A stretch of DNA of 64,000 bases from VXYL01 sp965200375 (lineage in GTDB: Bacteria; Pseudomonadota; Gammaproteobacteria; Pseudomonadales; Azotimanducaceae). Shown here in pieces: positions 32,656-44,038 of this stretch. The notes beneath the pieces are model-generated. The model was not told where the DNA came from. It made no database searches and saw nothing but the letters and a program-made list of their open reading frames with translations. The stretch covers positions 2,666,001-2,730,000 of the forward strand of contig OZ241353.1 in assembly GCA_965200375.1 (NCBI GenBank), in the 5' to 3' direction. The number at the start of each line of letters is the position of its first letter. Position 1 is the stretch's first letter. Made by a program: the position numbers and the translations under genes.

Positions 32656-34469
32656 AGCTCGAACCGCTGACCGCCATCTCGCCCCTCGACGGCCGCTATC
32701 GGCGGCGGCTGACGGCCCTCGCGCCCATCGTCAGCGAGTTCGGCCTGCTGCGGCAGCGGGTGCGGGTGGAGGCGGAGTGGTTCGCGTTTCTCGCCGGACT
32801 GGCCGAAGTGCCGGAGCTGCCGGCGCTGCGGGCGGATCAGCGTACGGCGCTTGCGGCCGTCTGGCAGGACTTCGGCCCTGAGGAGGCAGCGGCCGTCCGC
32901 GCTATCGAGGCCGAAACCAACCACGACGTCAAGGCTGTCGAGTACTTCGTCAAGCAGGCCGTGCGCGGCATCGACGGCCTGGCGCCCCACGAGGAGTTCG
33001 TCCACTTCGCCTGCACCTCGGAGGACATCAACAGCGTCGCCTACGGGCTGCTGATCGCCGAGGCGGTGCAGAAGGTGGTGGCGCCGGGCATGGCCTCGCT
33101 GATCGACGCCCTGCGGGCTTTCGCCGAGCCCCTGGCGGATGTGCCGATGCTGGCCCGCACCCACGGCCAGGCGGCGTCGCCGACCACGGTGGGCAAGGAA
33201 CTGGCGAACACGGTCGCCCGTCTGACGCGCCAGCGGCGGGCCGTCTTGGGGATCGAGGTCCTCGCCAAGATGAACGGCGCGGTGGGCAACTACAACGCCC
33301 ACGCCGCCGCCTATCCCGGCGTGGACTGGCCCCGGCGGTGCCGCGAGTTCGTCGTCGGGCTGGGGCTCGCCTGGAGTCCGTACACGACGCAGATCGAGCC
33401 CCACGACGGCCTGGCCGAACTGTGCCACGCGCTGATGCGCTTCAACCAGGCGCTGCTGGACTTCGACCGCGACATGTGGGGCTACATCGCCCTCGGCTGC
33501 TTTCGCCAGCGTCCGGCGCCGGGGGAGACAGGCAGCTCCACGATGCCGCACAAGGTCAACCCCATCGACTTCGAGAACTCGGAAGGCAACCTGGGCCTCG
33601 CCAACGCCCTGCTGGAGCACCTCGCCAGCAAGCTGCCGGTGTCCCGCTGGCAGCGGGACCTGTCGGATTCCACGGTGCTGCGCAGCGTCGGCACGGCGCT
33701 TGGCCACGGCCTCTTGGCCTACGACGGCGCCAGGCGCGGCATCGCCAAGCTGGACGTGGACGCCGAGCGGCTGCACGCCGACTTGGACGACGCCTGGGAG
33801 GTGCTGGCGGAACCGGTGCAGACGGTGCTGCGGCGCGTCGGCAGCCCCGAACCCTACGAACGGCTCAAGGAGGCGACCCGAGGCCGGCGCCTGGACGCGG
33901 CCGGATACCTGGCGGTGCTGGCGGAACTGCCGCTGCCGGAACCCGCCCGCCGCGAGCTCGCGGCCCTGACGCCGACGGCCTACACGGGCCTGGCGGCGCG
34001 TCTGGCCAGGGAAGTGCTAGGCGGGCCCGGGACGGTCGCCGAGGCGACGGTTCGGCTGGTGGGCTGGACCGACGAGGCCCGGGCGCTGATGCACGTCCGC
34101 CGCGCCGTCTTCGTCGACGAGCAGGGCGTGCCGGAAGCCGAGGAACTCGATGGCGAGGACGACGACGCCACCCACTTTCTGGCTACGGACGCCACCGGCG
34201 CACCAATCGGCGCCGCCCGGCTGCTCGCCAGCGGCCAGATCGGCCGCATGGCGGTGCTGCCGAGCTGGCGCCGGCACCACATCGGCGCGAAGCTGCTCGC
34301 CGCGGCACTGGAGGCGGCTGCGGCCAGGGGGCTGACCGTGTTCCTGCACGCCCAGGTCTCCGCCCTGGGCTTCTACCAGCGCAGCGGCTTCGAGGCGGTG
34401 GGGGAGGTGTTCGAAGAGGCCGGCATCGAACACCGCAAGATGGTGCTGCAGGGACCGAACTCGGGCTAG
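32652..34469 (+). CDS. purB: Adenylosuccinate lyase fused in frame to a GNAT acetyltransferase
   Basis: Residues 1-455 are a complete adenylosuccinate lyase, which releases fumarate in two steps of purine synthesis. It shows ISPLDGRYRR, HDVKAVEYF, the TSEDINSVAYGL segment, ARTHGQAASPTTVGKE, and the GSSTMPHKVNPIDFEN signature at about 292-307. A short linker (about 456-464) leads without a stop into a complete GNAT domain of about 140 residues: LMHVRRAVFVDEQGVP, GAARLL, the acetyl-CoA loop IGRMAVLPSWRRHHIGAKLL, and the terminal GFYQRSGFEAVGE strand. PurB is normally about 455 residues. The genes are usually separate, so this is either a real fusion or a lost stop. A tag triplet lies one frame off near the junction (34018-34021). 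Confidence 0.85.
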   Translation: MKLEPLTAISPLDGRYRRRLTALAPIVSEFGLLRQRVRVEAEWFAFLAGLAEVPELPALRADQRTALAAVWQDFGPEEAAAVRAIEAETNHDVKAVEYFVKQAVRGIDGLAPHEEFVHFACTSEDINSVAYGLLIAEAVQKVVAPGMASLIDALRAFAEPLADVPMLARTHGQAASPTTVGKELANTVARLTRQRRAVLGIEVLAKMNGAVGNYNAHAAAYPGVDWPRRCREFVVGLGLAWSPYTTQIEPHDGLAELCHALMRFNQALLDFDRDMWGYIALGCFRQRPAPGETGSSTMPHKVNPIDFENSEGNLGLANALLEHLASKLPVSRWQRDLSDSTVLRSVGTALGHGLLAYDGARRGIAKLDVDAERLHADLDDAWEVLAEPVQTVLRRVGSPEPYERLKEATRGRRLDAAGYLAVLAELPLPEPARRELAALTPTAYTGLAARLAREVLGGPGTVAEATVRLVGWTDEARALMHVRRAVFVDEQGVPEAEELDGEDDDATHFLATDATGAPIGAARLLASGQIGRMAVLPSWRRHHIGAKLLAAALEAAAARGLTVFLHAQVSALGFYQRSGFEAVGEVFEEAGIEHRKMVLQGPNSG

Positions 34470-34645
34470 CGCGGCCACCCGACGATGGCGAGCGGAAGCC
34501 CAAACAGAAGAAGCACAAAAGTGGCCCAGTACATTGGGACTAGCACTTTGCCTATGCGGTTACGCTTGTTGTGGTAGCCGACAACGCCCGAAAAAAAGCA
34601 AGCGAGAACCAACAGGAGCAGCAAAGCGTATGCACCTGTCGTCAT
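34466..34645 (-). CDS. Small two-helix membrane protein
   Basis: This 59-residue frame (ATG at 34645) encodes two strong transmembrane segments, about residues 5-23 (AYALLLLLVLACFFSGVV) and 39-56 (WATFVLLLFGLPLAIVGW). A basic loop (HNKRNRIGK) links them, giving an in-out-in hairpin with the loop probably cytoplasmic. It lies 37 bases downstream of aceE on the same strand, so it may be co-transcribed. Its stop overlaps the purB fusion stop on the other strand. Its reduced GC in an otherwise GC-rich area and clean topology support a real gene; no family was recognised. Confidence 0.5.
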   Translation of the reverse strand: MTTGAYALLLLLVLACFFSGVVGYHNKRNRIGKVLVPMYWATFVLLLFGLPLAIVGWPR

Positions 34646-34682
34646 AGGTTGTCTCTTGCATTTGATCGGACATTTGCGACCG

Positions 34683-37373
<2,691 letters not shown>

Positions 37374-37385
37374 AACGCAGCCCAA

Positions 37386-37415
37386 GCCCACGCCCGCGCC
37401 CGCGCCCGCGCCCGC
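37386..37415. repeat. GC hexamer tandem repeat in the aceE 5' region
   Basis: Five near-identical units of GCCCGC (the first GCCCAC) run head to tail just upstream of the aceE start. Simple repeats like this can change length by slippage. No Shine-Dalgarno-like sequence is masked by it as far as I can see. Confidence 0.75.
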
Positions 37416-37574
37416 GAACTGTGGTACGAAGGCGAGGAGAACGCGGCCGCCCGGCCCCGGCGCACCTGTGGCGGAGGTGGGCGAGGCCGAACGCGCACGT
37501 GCGAAGGCGCGGCTTGGCGCCCATCGTGGCGGCGCTTGACAATGCCAGCGGCGCCGGCGTTAGCTAGCGCCGCC

Positions 37575-37880
37575 ATGAACGACGACTCGAAACAAGGCTG
37601 GCGGCACTGGCTGCCGCAGTGGGCGCCGACCTTCGCCGTGCTGGCCGTGGCAGTGCCGGCGATCCTCTATCTCGGCGGCCTGGACGCGAGGCTTGCCAAC
37701 GTCGAGGCCGGCCTGGTTCGCGTTGAAACCCGCATGGACGCGATGGAAACCCGCATGGCGGCCCTGTTCGCCGACATCCGCGCTGAACTGCGCGACATCC
37801 GCGCCGAACTGCGCGGCCAACGGCGCGAGATCGCCGGCGCCCGCGAACGTATCTCGGCCCTCGAAGCCGGCGCCGACTAA
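37575..37880 (+). CDS. Small membrane-anchored coiled-coil protein
   Basis: This 101-residue protein has one transmembrane helix at about residues 17-34 (FAVLAVAVPAILYLGG), followed by a heptad-patterned helix (residues 36-98) with repeated RVETRMDAMETRMAAL and RAELRDIRAELRGQR segments. It would anchor in the inner membrane with a coiled coil facing one side. Many short proteins of this type exist without known function. It is divergently placed relative to aceE. Internal similarity of the RAELRD units suggests growth by small duplications. Confidence 0.65.
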   Translation: MNDDSKQGWRHWLPQWAPTFAVLAVAVPAILYLGGLDARLANVEAGLVRVETRMDAMETRMAALFADIRAELRDIRAELRGQRREIAGARERISALEAGAD

Positions 37881-38142
37881 TACACATACAGTTTTAAGGG
37901 CCACGGTACGCTCTCACGAGGAGGCCACACGCCGCGCTTTATGAGCTCCACACGGCGCTCATATTCGTGCCGCACTCGCTCGGCGGCTTCGGCTTGCGCT
38001 CGCGCCACCACGCATCGGCTTCGGCTTCGCGCTCAGCTCGGCTTCGCGCTTGCGCTCGACGCGCTGGCACACCATGCGCCCCCTGAGGCGTCAATGCTGG
38101 CCTTTCAGCCAGTAGGGTTGATCGTCAACCCTTGAACTAAAT
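37881..38142. other. Intergenic region with imperfect CGGCTTCGCGCT-type repeats
   Basis: No gene is supported. Between about 37980 and 38060 the pattern TCGGCTTCGCGCT recurs imperfectly three to four times. A perfect hairpin lies at 38114-38132. Confidence 0.4.
38114..38132. terminator. Candidate terminator hairpin after the minus-strand methyltransferase operon
   Basis: AGGGTTGA (38114-38121), a three-base loop and TCAACCCT (38125-38132) form a perfect 8-bp stem, 10 bases beyond the stop of the minus-strand gene ending at 38143. It lacks a U-tract on that strand, so it may be only a hairpin or a 3'-end stabiliser. Confidence 0.4.
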
Positions 38143-38334
38143 TTAGAACACCACCACGCGCAGGTAGTCGTAGAAGCCGAGGCCGTAGCGTTCCTGGTAC
38201 ACCAGCCAGTCCAGCGCCAGGCCGCCGAGGGCGAACAACGCGATCGCCGCCACGACGCCCAGGGAGGCAAGCAGCGTGTCGTTGAAGATGCGCCGCGACC
38301 GCGCCGACCGCTCCTTCGGCAGGCGGTGCTTCAC
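38143..38334 (-). CDS. Small single-pass membrane protein
   Basis: The product has 63 residues. GTG at 38334 overlaps the methyltransferase stop (GTGA), so the two are coupled. After a basic N-terminus (KHRLPKERSARSRR) comes a transmembrane segment (LLASLGVVAAIALFALGGLAL) and an aromatic C-terminus (YGLGFYDYLRVVVF). The topology suggests an inner-membrane anchor with a cytoplasmic N-terminus. The function is unknown. Confidence 0.5.
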   Translation of the reverse strand: MKHRLPKERSARSRRIFNDTLLASLGVVAAIALFALGGLALDWLVYQERYGLGFYDYLRVVVF

Positions 38335-39752
38335 GACGCCGGGCGAGGGCACTGTCGAAGCTCGACTACGGATTCGTAGAGGCGCTGGCCATTGGCGGCT
38401 CCTGCGCGGATGCCGGAGTCGACGATACTGCTGCCGACGCGGGTCTCCCGGGGCGTATGCACCGCCGCCACTTCCAGCCCGCAAGCCTTGGCGATGCTTG
38501 CGAGGAAGCGGTCCGTCGGCACCGGCACGCCCTGAAGAATGCTGTTGCCGACGACCACCAACGCCGTCCCGGCGGGGCGCAGGCACCACTTGGCGGCGGC
38601 GGCGAAGCGGGCGCAGTCGTTGAAGTACTGCGCGGCGTAGTTGGCCCAGCCGTGGCCGCCGTAGATGCCCTTGTCCGGGCGCATGCGGCGCACCGCGGCA
38701 AGCGTCTCGCGTATTTCCTCGTCTTGGATGGTCGGGGCCAGGTCGATGCGCTCCCGCTCCCGCGCGTTCTGCCAGTAGGTGCCGAAGTTCAACATCTCCA
38801 GCCGCTTGAGGTCCTTCGGAGATCGGCAGAAGCCCAGCCAGTACAGGTGCGGGCGCGTATTGCGGTTGTAGTGGTAGTTGTTGAGGTAGGGCGGCGACGT
38901 CACCAGCAGGTCCACGCTGGCCTCGGCCAGGCGCCGAAAGCCGTCGAGGAACGAGCGTTCGATGATTCGACCATCCGGTCGTCGACGTTTGCTTCGACTG
39001 GCCCGAAACCAGGCCGCGTCGCTGGCGATCTGCGCCACCTTGCCGGCGACTCTCTCCAGCACCGGGAACTCGTCCACGTCCGGCCGCCCCACTGCGGACT
39101 TGCGCCCGAGGCTCGGCTCGTAGGAATAGTTGGAGTATTCGACCATGGTGGCGGCGAAGGCCAGCCGCAGCACGCCCGCCGTGGGCTTGGGCTGCGTGGC
39201 GATGAAGTCCAAGGCCAGCAGCACCAGGCGCTGTATGCCGGGGCTGTAGAACGGCGCCCGGGTTCGGAACCCCTCTGGCGGCTGCGCTTGCGGCTGAAGG
39301 TCCTGCTCGCGGGCCCGCTCGGCCAGATCGGCGAGCCCGCGCACGGCTTCGCGCAGGGCGGAAGACGACAGGCGATGCGCCTTGAGCTTCATCCGCGACG
39401 CGAAGGCGGCGTAGGGATTGATCTCGAAGCCGACCGCCTGGTGGCCGGCGAGGTCCGCTTCCACCAGCGTGGTGCCGACGCCCGCGAAGGGGTCCAGCAC
39501 CACGCCGGGCGCATCAAGGTGGCGCGCCAGGGCGTCCGCCACGAAGTGCTTCGAATAGCCGGCGATCCACGGCACCCAGCGATGCACGGGGGCATCGCGG
39601 TTGGCCATGAAGGCCGGATCGCGGAAGACGCCGGGTTGCGGCTCGGCGCCAGTGATTGCGTTCGCGCCCTCCCGATCGCTGCCGAACAGGTCGAGCCGAC
39701 CCTCGGTGCCGGGGGCCGCTGTTGCAGGACGCTCCGAGATCGCCGTCCCCAT
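38331..39752 (-). CDS. DNA methyltransferase (N4/N6 amino-methyltransferase), SAM motif first
   Basis: This 473-residue enzyme has SAM-binding DPFAGVGTT at residues 87-95 followed by FEINPYAA, and catalytic TSPPY at 285-289 with a downstream NNYHYNRNTRPHLYWLGF segment. Motif order (SAM before catalytic) differs from the enzyme at 26203. The large middle section (about 110-270) may hold target recognition. No restriction partner is next to it, so it may be a solitary methyltransferase or part of a system elsewhere. ATG at 39752 is chosen; 14 earlier codons are open. Confidence 0.8.
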   Translation of the reverse strand: MGTAISERPATAAPGTEGRLDLFGSDREGANAITGAEPQPGVFRDPAFMANRDAPVHRWVPWIAGYSKHFVADALARHLDAPGVVLDPFAGVGTTLVEADLAGHQAVGFEINPYAAFASRMKLKAHRLSSSALREAVRGLADLAERAREQDLQPQAQPPEGFRTRAPFYSPGIQRLVLLALDFIATQPKPTAGVLRLAFAATMVEYSNYSYEPSLGRKSAVGRPDVDEFPVLERVAGKVAQIASDAAWFRASRSKRRRPDGRIIERSFLDGFRRLAEASVDLLVTSPPYLNNYHYNRNTRPHLYWLGFCRSPKDLKRLEMLNFGTYWQNARERERIDLAPTIQDEEIRETLAAVRRMRPDKGIYGGHGWANYAAQYFNDCARFAAAAKWCLRPAGTALVVVGNSILQGVPVPTDRFLASIAKACGLEVAAVHTPRETRVGSSIVDSGIRAGAANGQRLYESVVELRQCPRPAS

Positions 39753-39873
39753 GATCCAAGCGCCTACTTGGTGATGCCAAGGCAGTGTCCGCACCGCCCG
39801 CGGCGAGGACGCCCGAGTAGCAGTACGTCGGCTACTGTAGCACCGACCAGGGGAACGCCGGGACAGCTTCCAG

Positions 39874-42153
39874 TCAGAAGCGGGCGCGCATGCCGATGCT
39901 GGCGGTGCGGTCCTTGTTGGGGCGGGCGCCGTAGGGCTGGCGGCCCACGATCGCGGTCTCGCGGCCCAGGTTCTCCACCCGGGCGAACACCTGCATCCGC
40001 TCCGTGGCGCGGTAGCTCAGATGGGTGTCGAGCACCAGGGTGCCGTCCGTGGTCTCGAAGGGGCCGCAGGAGGCGCGGGTGCAGACGGCGCCGACGTAGC
40101 TGGCGGCGAGGAACAGATTCCAGCGCGGCGCCGCGAGGCCCACGCTGGCATGCAGCTGGTGCCGCGGTATGTACGGCAGCGGATCGCCCTTGCGGACTCT
40201 GCCGAAGAAGGCCGTGTCGGCGATGTCGGTGTCGAACTCGCCGTCGATGTAGGTGTAGGCCAGGCTCGCCGGCACGTTGACGCGGCCCTCGGGCCGCAAC
40301 TCGCCGTCGACCAGCAACTCGAGGCCCCGCACCGTGGCCGCGTCGCCGTTGAAGGCGTCGCCGATGACGCAGTCGACGCCGGAGGAGGACGTGCATTCGC
40401 CAAGCAGGTTGTCGTAGTCGCTCAGGAACGCGGTGGCGTCGACGCGCCAGCTGCCGCCGCGCAGGCGCACCCCCGCCTCGTAGTTCAGCGCCGTCTCCTC
40501 GCGCACGCCGGGGGCGTTGCTCGGCGCCGTGAAGCCCTTGTGCAGGCCAGCGAACAGCGACAGACCTTCGCTGGCGACGTATACCGCGCCGAGGCCCGGC
40601 AGCCACACCTCGGTGTCGTTGCGGCGGCTGCTGCGGAAGTTGTCCGTGCTCCTGGACGCGGGACTCTCCGTGCGCCCGGGGCGGATCTCCCAACGTGTGC
40701 GCCGCTGCTCGATGCGCTCGAAGCGCAGCCCGGGGGTGAACTTCCAGCGGCCCCAGAGCACCTCGTCGACCACGAACAGGGACCACGCCGCCGCTTCCTG
40801 CAGCCGGTTGCCAGCGTTGCCGAGGGTCCCGAAGTCGTCCGGGCGCAGCGCCCCGCCCGCTTGGTGATAGCTGCTGTTGCGCTGCAGGCGGTCCTCCTCG
40901 TCTTCGTGGTAGCGGATGCCGAAGTCCAGCCGGTGCGCCAGGCTGCCGGTGTCAGTGCGCCAGGCGAGCTGCGTCTGGTAGCCCCGGGAGACGTACTGGC
41001 GGGCGTTGGAGCGGATCTGGATGCTGCCGGGGGCGGTGTCCCGGGTGCCGGCGAGGATCCCCTGCAGCGCGGCCGGCGCCAGCCCGCCGAGGGACGAACC
41101 CTGGTTGATCGCCTGCACCACGTTGGCCCAGCCGGTGCGGGAGAAGGATGCGGCGCTGTCGCTGCCATCGAAGTCGATGCCCTCGGTCTTGAACCAGTCG
41201 CGCCGGTGGCGGTTGTCGTAGAAGGCCGCGGAGAGCGCCACGGCGTCGCTCGGCAGCCACTGGTAGCGGGCGACGACCTGCTTGTGGGCGGTGTCTATGT
41301 GGTCCAAGGCCGAGAGGCCGTAGCGGCGAAACGGGTTGGCGGCGAAGTCCGCGTCCGTCAAGCCGAGATAGCTCTGCTCGGATCGCTGGTCCGCATGTTG
41401 GAGTTTCACATCCAGGCGATGGTCGGAGCGGCTCGGCGCGTAGCTGAACTTGGCGGTGTAGTCGGCGAGGTCCAGACCGGATCCGCCGCCACGGTCCACC
41501 TCCTGGAAGCCGTCCGAGCGCCACCGGTGGACCTCCGCCAGGAACCCGAACCCGGCCTCGTTGCGGCTGCCGTAGTGGGCGTGCAGCCGCCAGGTGGCGT
41601 CCTCGCCGCTTTCCAGGAGGGCGTAGCCGGCCGCCGCCGGCGGCACCGGCGTGGAGATCATGTTGAGTGCGCCGCCGATGGTGTAGGGACCTTGGGTGAT
41701 GGCCGCTGGCCCGGTGAGCACCTCCACCGCGGCCATTCGCCCGGCGGTGGGAAAGTAGTAGGCGCTGGGCGCCGAGTAGGGTGCCGGGGCGATCAGCACG
41801 TTGTCTTCGAGCAAGGTGATGCGGCCGCTGCGCTCCGTCGCCACGCCGCGGATGGAGATGTTGGGACGCAGCCCGTAGCCGTCCTCCACCTGCACGGACA
41901 CCCCTGGCACTTGCCGGATTAGGCGCTGGATGTCGGTGTGGCCGAAACGCTGCAGATCCTCCTGGCTGAGGTGGTAGGCGCTGCCGGGCGCTTGCTCGGC
42001 GGGCGTCCGCTGGCCGACGATGACCACTTCCTCGATGTAGGGGCTCGGATCCGACGCGGCGCCGCCGAGGGCGGGAACCGCAACGCAGGACGCCGCGAAG
42101 GCGGCCGTCGCGCGCTGCCACCCTCTTGATGGGATGTGAGTCGCTCGGGGCAT
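39874..42153 (-). CDS. FecA-like TonB-dependent outer-membrane receptor
   Basis: This 759-residue protein starts with a signal peptide, then a TonB-box-like strand (IEEVVIVGQR), a plug domain with GLRPNISIRGVATERSGRIT and ITQGPYTIGGALNMI, and a beta-barrel ending in an aromatic residue (SIGMRARF). Such receptors import ferric chelates or vitamins using TonB energy. The plug resembles ferric-citrate or dihydroxamate-type receptors. A Fur-box-like sequence lies 47-63 bases upstream, supporting iron control. No FecI/FecR genes are adjacent. Short direct duplications are not seen. Confidence 0.9.
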   Translation of the reverse strand: MPRATHIPSRGWQRATAAFAASCVAVPALGGAASDPSPYIEEVVIVGQRTPAEQAPGSAYHLSQEDLQRFGHTDIQRLIRQVPGVSVQVEDGYGLRPNISIRGVATERSGRITLLEDNVLIAPAPYSAPSAYYFPTAGRMAAVEVLTGPAAITQGPYTIGGALNMISTPVPPAAAGYALLESGEDATWRLHAHYGSRNEAGFGFLAEVHRWRSDGFQEVDRGGGSGLDLADYTAKFSYAPSRSDHRLDVKLQHADQRSEQSYLGLTDADFAANPFRRYGLSALDHIDTAHKQVVARYQWLPSDAVALSAAFYDNRHRRDWFKTEGIDFDGSDSAASFSRTGWANVVQAINQGSSLGGLAPAALQGILAGTRDTAPGSIQIRSNARQYVSRGYQTQLAWRTDTGSLAHRLDFGIRYHEDEEDRLQRNSSYHQAGGALRPDDFGTLGNAGNRLQEAAAWSLFVVDEVLWGRWKFTPGLRFERIEQRRTRWEIRPGRTESPASRSTDNFRSSRRNDTEVWLPGLGAVYVASEGLSLFAGLHKGFTAPSNAPGVREETALNYEAGVRLRGGSWRVDATAFLSDYDNLLGECTSSSGVDCVIGDAFNGDAATVRGLELLVDGELRPEGRVNVPASLAYTYIDGEFDTDIADTAFFGRVRKGDPLPYIPRHQLHASVGLAAPRWNLFLAASYVGAVCTRASCGPFETTDGTLVLDTHLSYRATERMQVFARVENLGRETAIVGRQPYGARPNKDRTASIGMRARF

Positions 42154-42199
42154 GGTCGGACACTTCCGTCGCCAAGAGGCGACGAACCTTGATGCAAGT

Positions 42200-42216
42200 G
42201 ATAACGATTGTCAAAT
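42200..42216 (-). promoter_or_regulatory. Candidate Fur box upstream of the TonB receptor
   Basis: On the minus strand the sequence reads ATTTGACAATCGTTATC, and its core GACAATCGTTATC agrees closely with the Fur consensus GATAATCATTATC. It lies in the divergent region between the receptor and nadB, 47-63 bases before the receptor ATG. Iron-dependent repression of the receptor is inferred. Confidence 0.55.
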
Positions 42217-42358
42217 GGATTATCTTGCCGAGGCTGCATGGCCCCGTGTGCAAGAATGTAGCCGAGCCGCTCGCGGCAGCGACTTGGCTTTGGCCACCCG
42301 TCGGATCGAGGGGCCGCCAGGCACGCGCAGCGGCTGCTGCGGCGCCACGGGACAGCGC

Positions 42359-44038
42359 ATGGCTTCGAGACAGCGAACGGACGTGCTGATCCTTGGCGCC
42401 GGCGCCGCTGGCCTCGCCACCGCGCTCAAGCTGCCGCCGGGCCTCAAGGTGACCGTGCTGTCCAAGGATGCGCTGCGCGGCGGCGCCACCAATCGTGCCC
42501 AGGGCGGCGTCGCCGCGGTGACGGCGCCCGGCGACAGCTTCGACGCCCACCTGGCGGACACCCTCGCCGCCGGCGCCGGGCTCTGCGACGAGGCGGCGGC
42601 GCGGTTCGTGGTCTCGCAGGCGCCAGCGGCCATCGAGCAGGTGGTCGCCTGGGGGGTGCGTTTCGATCGCGAAGGCGACGCGCCCCACCTGACCCGGGAG
42701 GGAGGGCACTCCCACCGGCGGGTGCTGCACGTCGCCGACGCGACCGGCGCCGCCATCGCGGGCAACCTCGTGGATCGCGTGCTGGCGCAGCCCAACATCG
42801 ACGTGCTGAGCGGTCGAGTCGCCGTGGACCTCATCGTCGCCAAGAAGCTCGGCGCTAGGCCGAACCGGGTGCTCGGCGCCTACGTCTACCACGCGGACGC
42901 GGACGTGGTGGAGGTGTTCGAGGCGCCGTTCGTGGTACTGGCCACCGGCGGCGCCAGCAAGGTCTACCTCTACACCAGCAATCCCGACGGCGCCACTGGC
43001 GACGGCATCGCCATGGCGTGGCGGGCCGGCTGCCGGGTGGCGAACATGGAGTTCAACCAGTTCCACCCCACCTGCCTGTACCACCCCGAGGCGCGTTCGT
43101 TCCTCATCTCCGAAGCGCTGCGGGGCGAGGGTGCGCGCCTGCAGCTGGCGGACGGCGATCGGTTCATGGAGCGTTTCGACCGGCGCCGGGAGCTGGCGTC
43201 CCGGGATGTCGTGGCCCGCGCCATCGACCACGAAATGAAGCGCCTCGGCGCCCCTTGCGTCTACCTGGACATCAGCCAGCGCAGCCCGGAGTTCATCGAG
43301 GCCCGCTTTCCCACCATCCTGGCCCGCTGCGCCGAGCTCGGCATCGACATCCGTCGCCAGCCCATCCCGGTGGTGCCGGCGGCGCACTACACCTGCGGCG
43401 GCGTGATGGTGGACCGGGACAGCCGCACCGACCTGCCCGGCCTGTACGCGGTGGGGGAGACGGCCTACACGGGCCTGCACGGCGCCAATCGCCTGGCGAG
43501 CAACTCGCTGCTGGAGTGCCTGGTGTTCGCCGCGGCCGCGGCCGCGGACATCCGCCGCCGCGCCGGGGCCGGGAGGCGGACCCGGGGTACGCGACTGGCG
43601 CCGCCGGCTTGGGACGAGAGCCGGGTTTCGGACTCCGATGAACAAGTGGTTCTGGCCCACAACTGGACCGAGCTGCGCCGCTTCATGTGGGACTACGTCG
43701 GCATCGTGCGCACGGACAAGCGCCTGGAGCGGGCGCAGCACCGCATCGACCTGCTCAAGCGGGAGATCCACGACTACTATGCCCGGCATCGGCTGAGCGC
43801 GGATCTCGTCGAGCTGCGGAATCTGGTCCACGTCGCGGCCTTGATCGTGCGTTCCGCCATGCGGCGCAAGGAGAGCCGCGGCCTGCACTACACGCTGGAC
43901 CACCCCGAACCCGCCCCGGCAGCCAAGCCGAGCGTGATCCGCGGCGGCGGCGACCCGCTGGACGTCCTTCAGCCCGTTGCCGGCCCGCCGACGGCAAGGA
44001 AGGCGCGCCTGAGCCTGGCGAACAGCACCGGGTCGTAG
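42359..44038 (+). CDS. nadB: L-aspartate oxidase
   Basis: NadB oxidises L-aspartate to iminoaspartate with FAD, the first step of NAD synthesis. The N-terminus has the FAD motif LILGAGAAGLATALKL. NRAQGGVAAV, the active-site FHPTCLY region, HYTCGGVMVD, LYAVGETAYTGLHGANRLAS and ESRGLHYTLDHPE are conserved. ATG at 42359 is the natural start; the frame is open further up without homology. The C-terminus is about 25-40 residues longer than usual and its last 70 bases overlap the end of the convergent ygfX-like gene. nadA and nadC are not next to it. Confidence 0.95.
   Translation: MASRQRTDVLILGAGAAGLATALKLPPGLKVTVLSKDALRGGATNRAQGGVAAVTAPGDSFDAHLADTLAAGAGLCDEAAARFVVSQAPAAIEQVVAWGVRFDREGDAPHLTREGGHSHRRVLHVADATGAAIAGNLVDRVLAQPNIDVLSGRVAVDLIVAKKLGARPNRVLGAYVYHADADVVEVFEAPFVVLATGGASKVYLYTSNPDGATGDGIAMAWRAGCRVANMEFNQFHPTCLYHPEARSFLISEALRGEGARLQLADGDRFMERFDRRRELASRDVVARAIDHEMKRLGAPCVYLDISQRSPEFIEARFPTILARCAELGIDIRRQPIPVVPAAHYTCGGVMVDRDSRTDLPGLYAVGETAYTGLHGANRLASNSLLECLVFAAAAAADIRRRAGAGRRTRGTRLAPPAWDESRVSDSDEQVVLAHNWTELRRFMWDYVGIVRTDKRLERAQHRIDLLKREIHDYYARHRLSADLVELRNLVHVAALIVRSAMRRKESRGLHYTLDHPEPAPAAKPSVIRGGGDPLDVLQPVAGPPTARKARLSLANSTGS

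Noticed and set aside
37941..38135. 64-residue frame after the coiled-coil gene
   Set aside because: Translation is dominated by Arg/Ala/Leu from imperfect DNA repeats, with no start signal.
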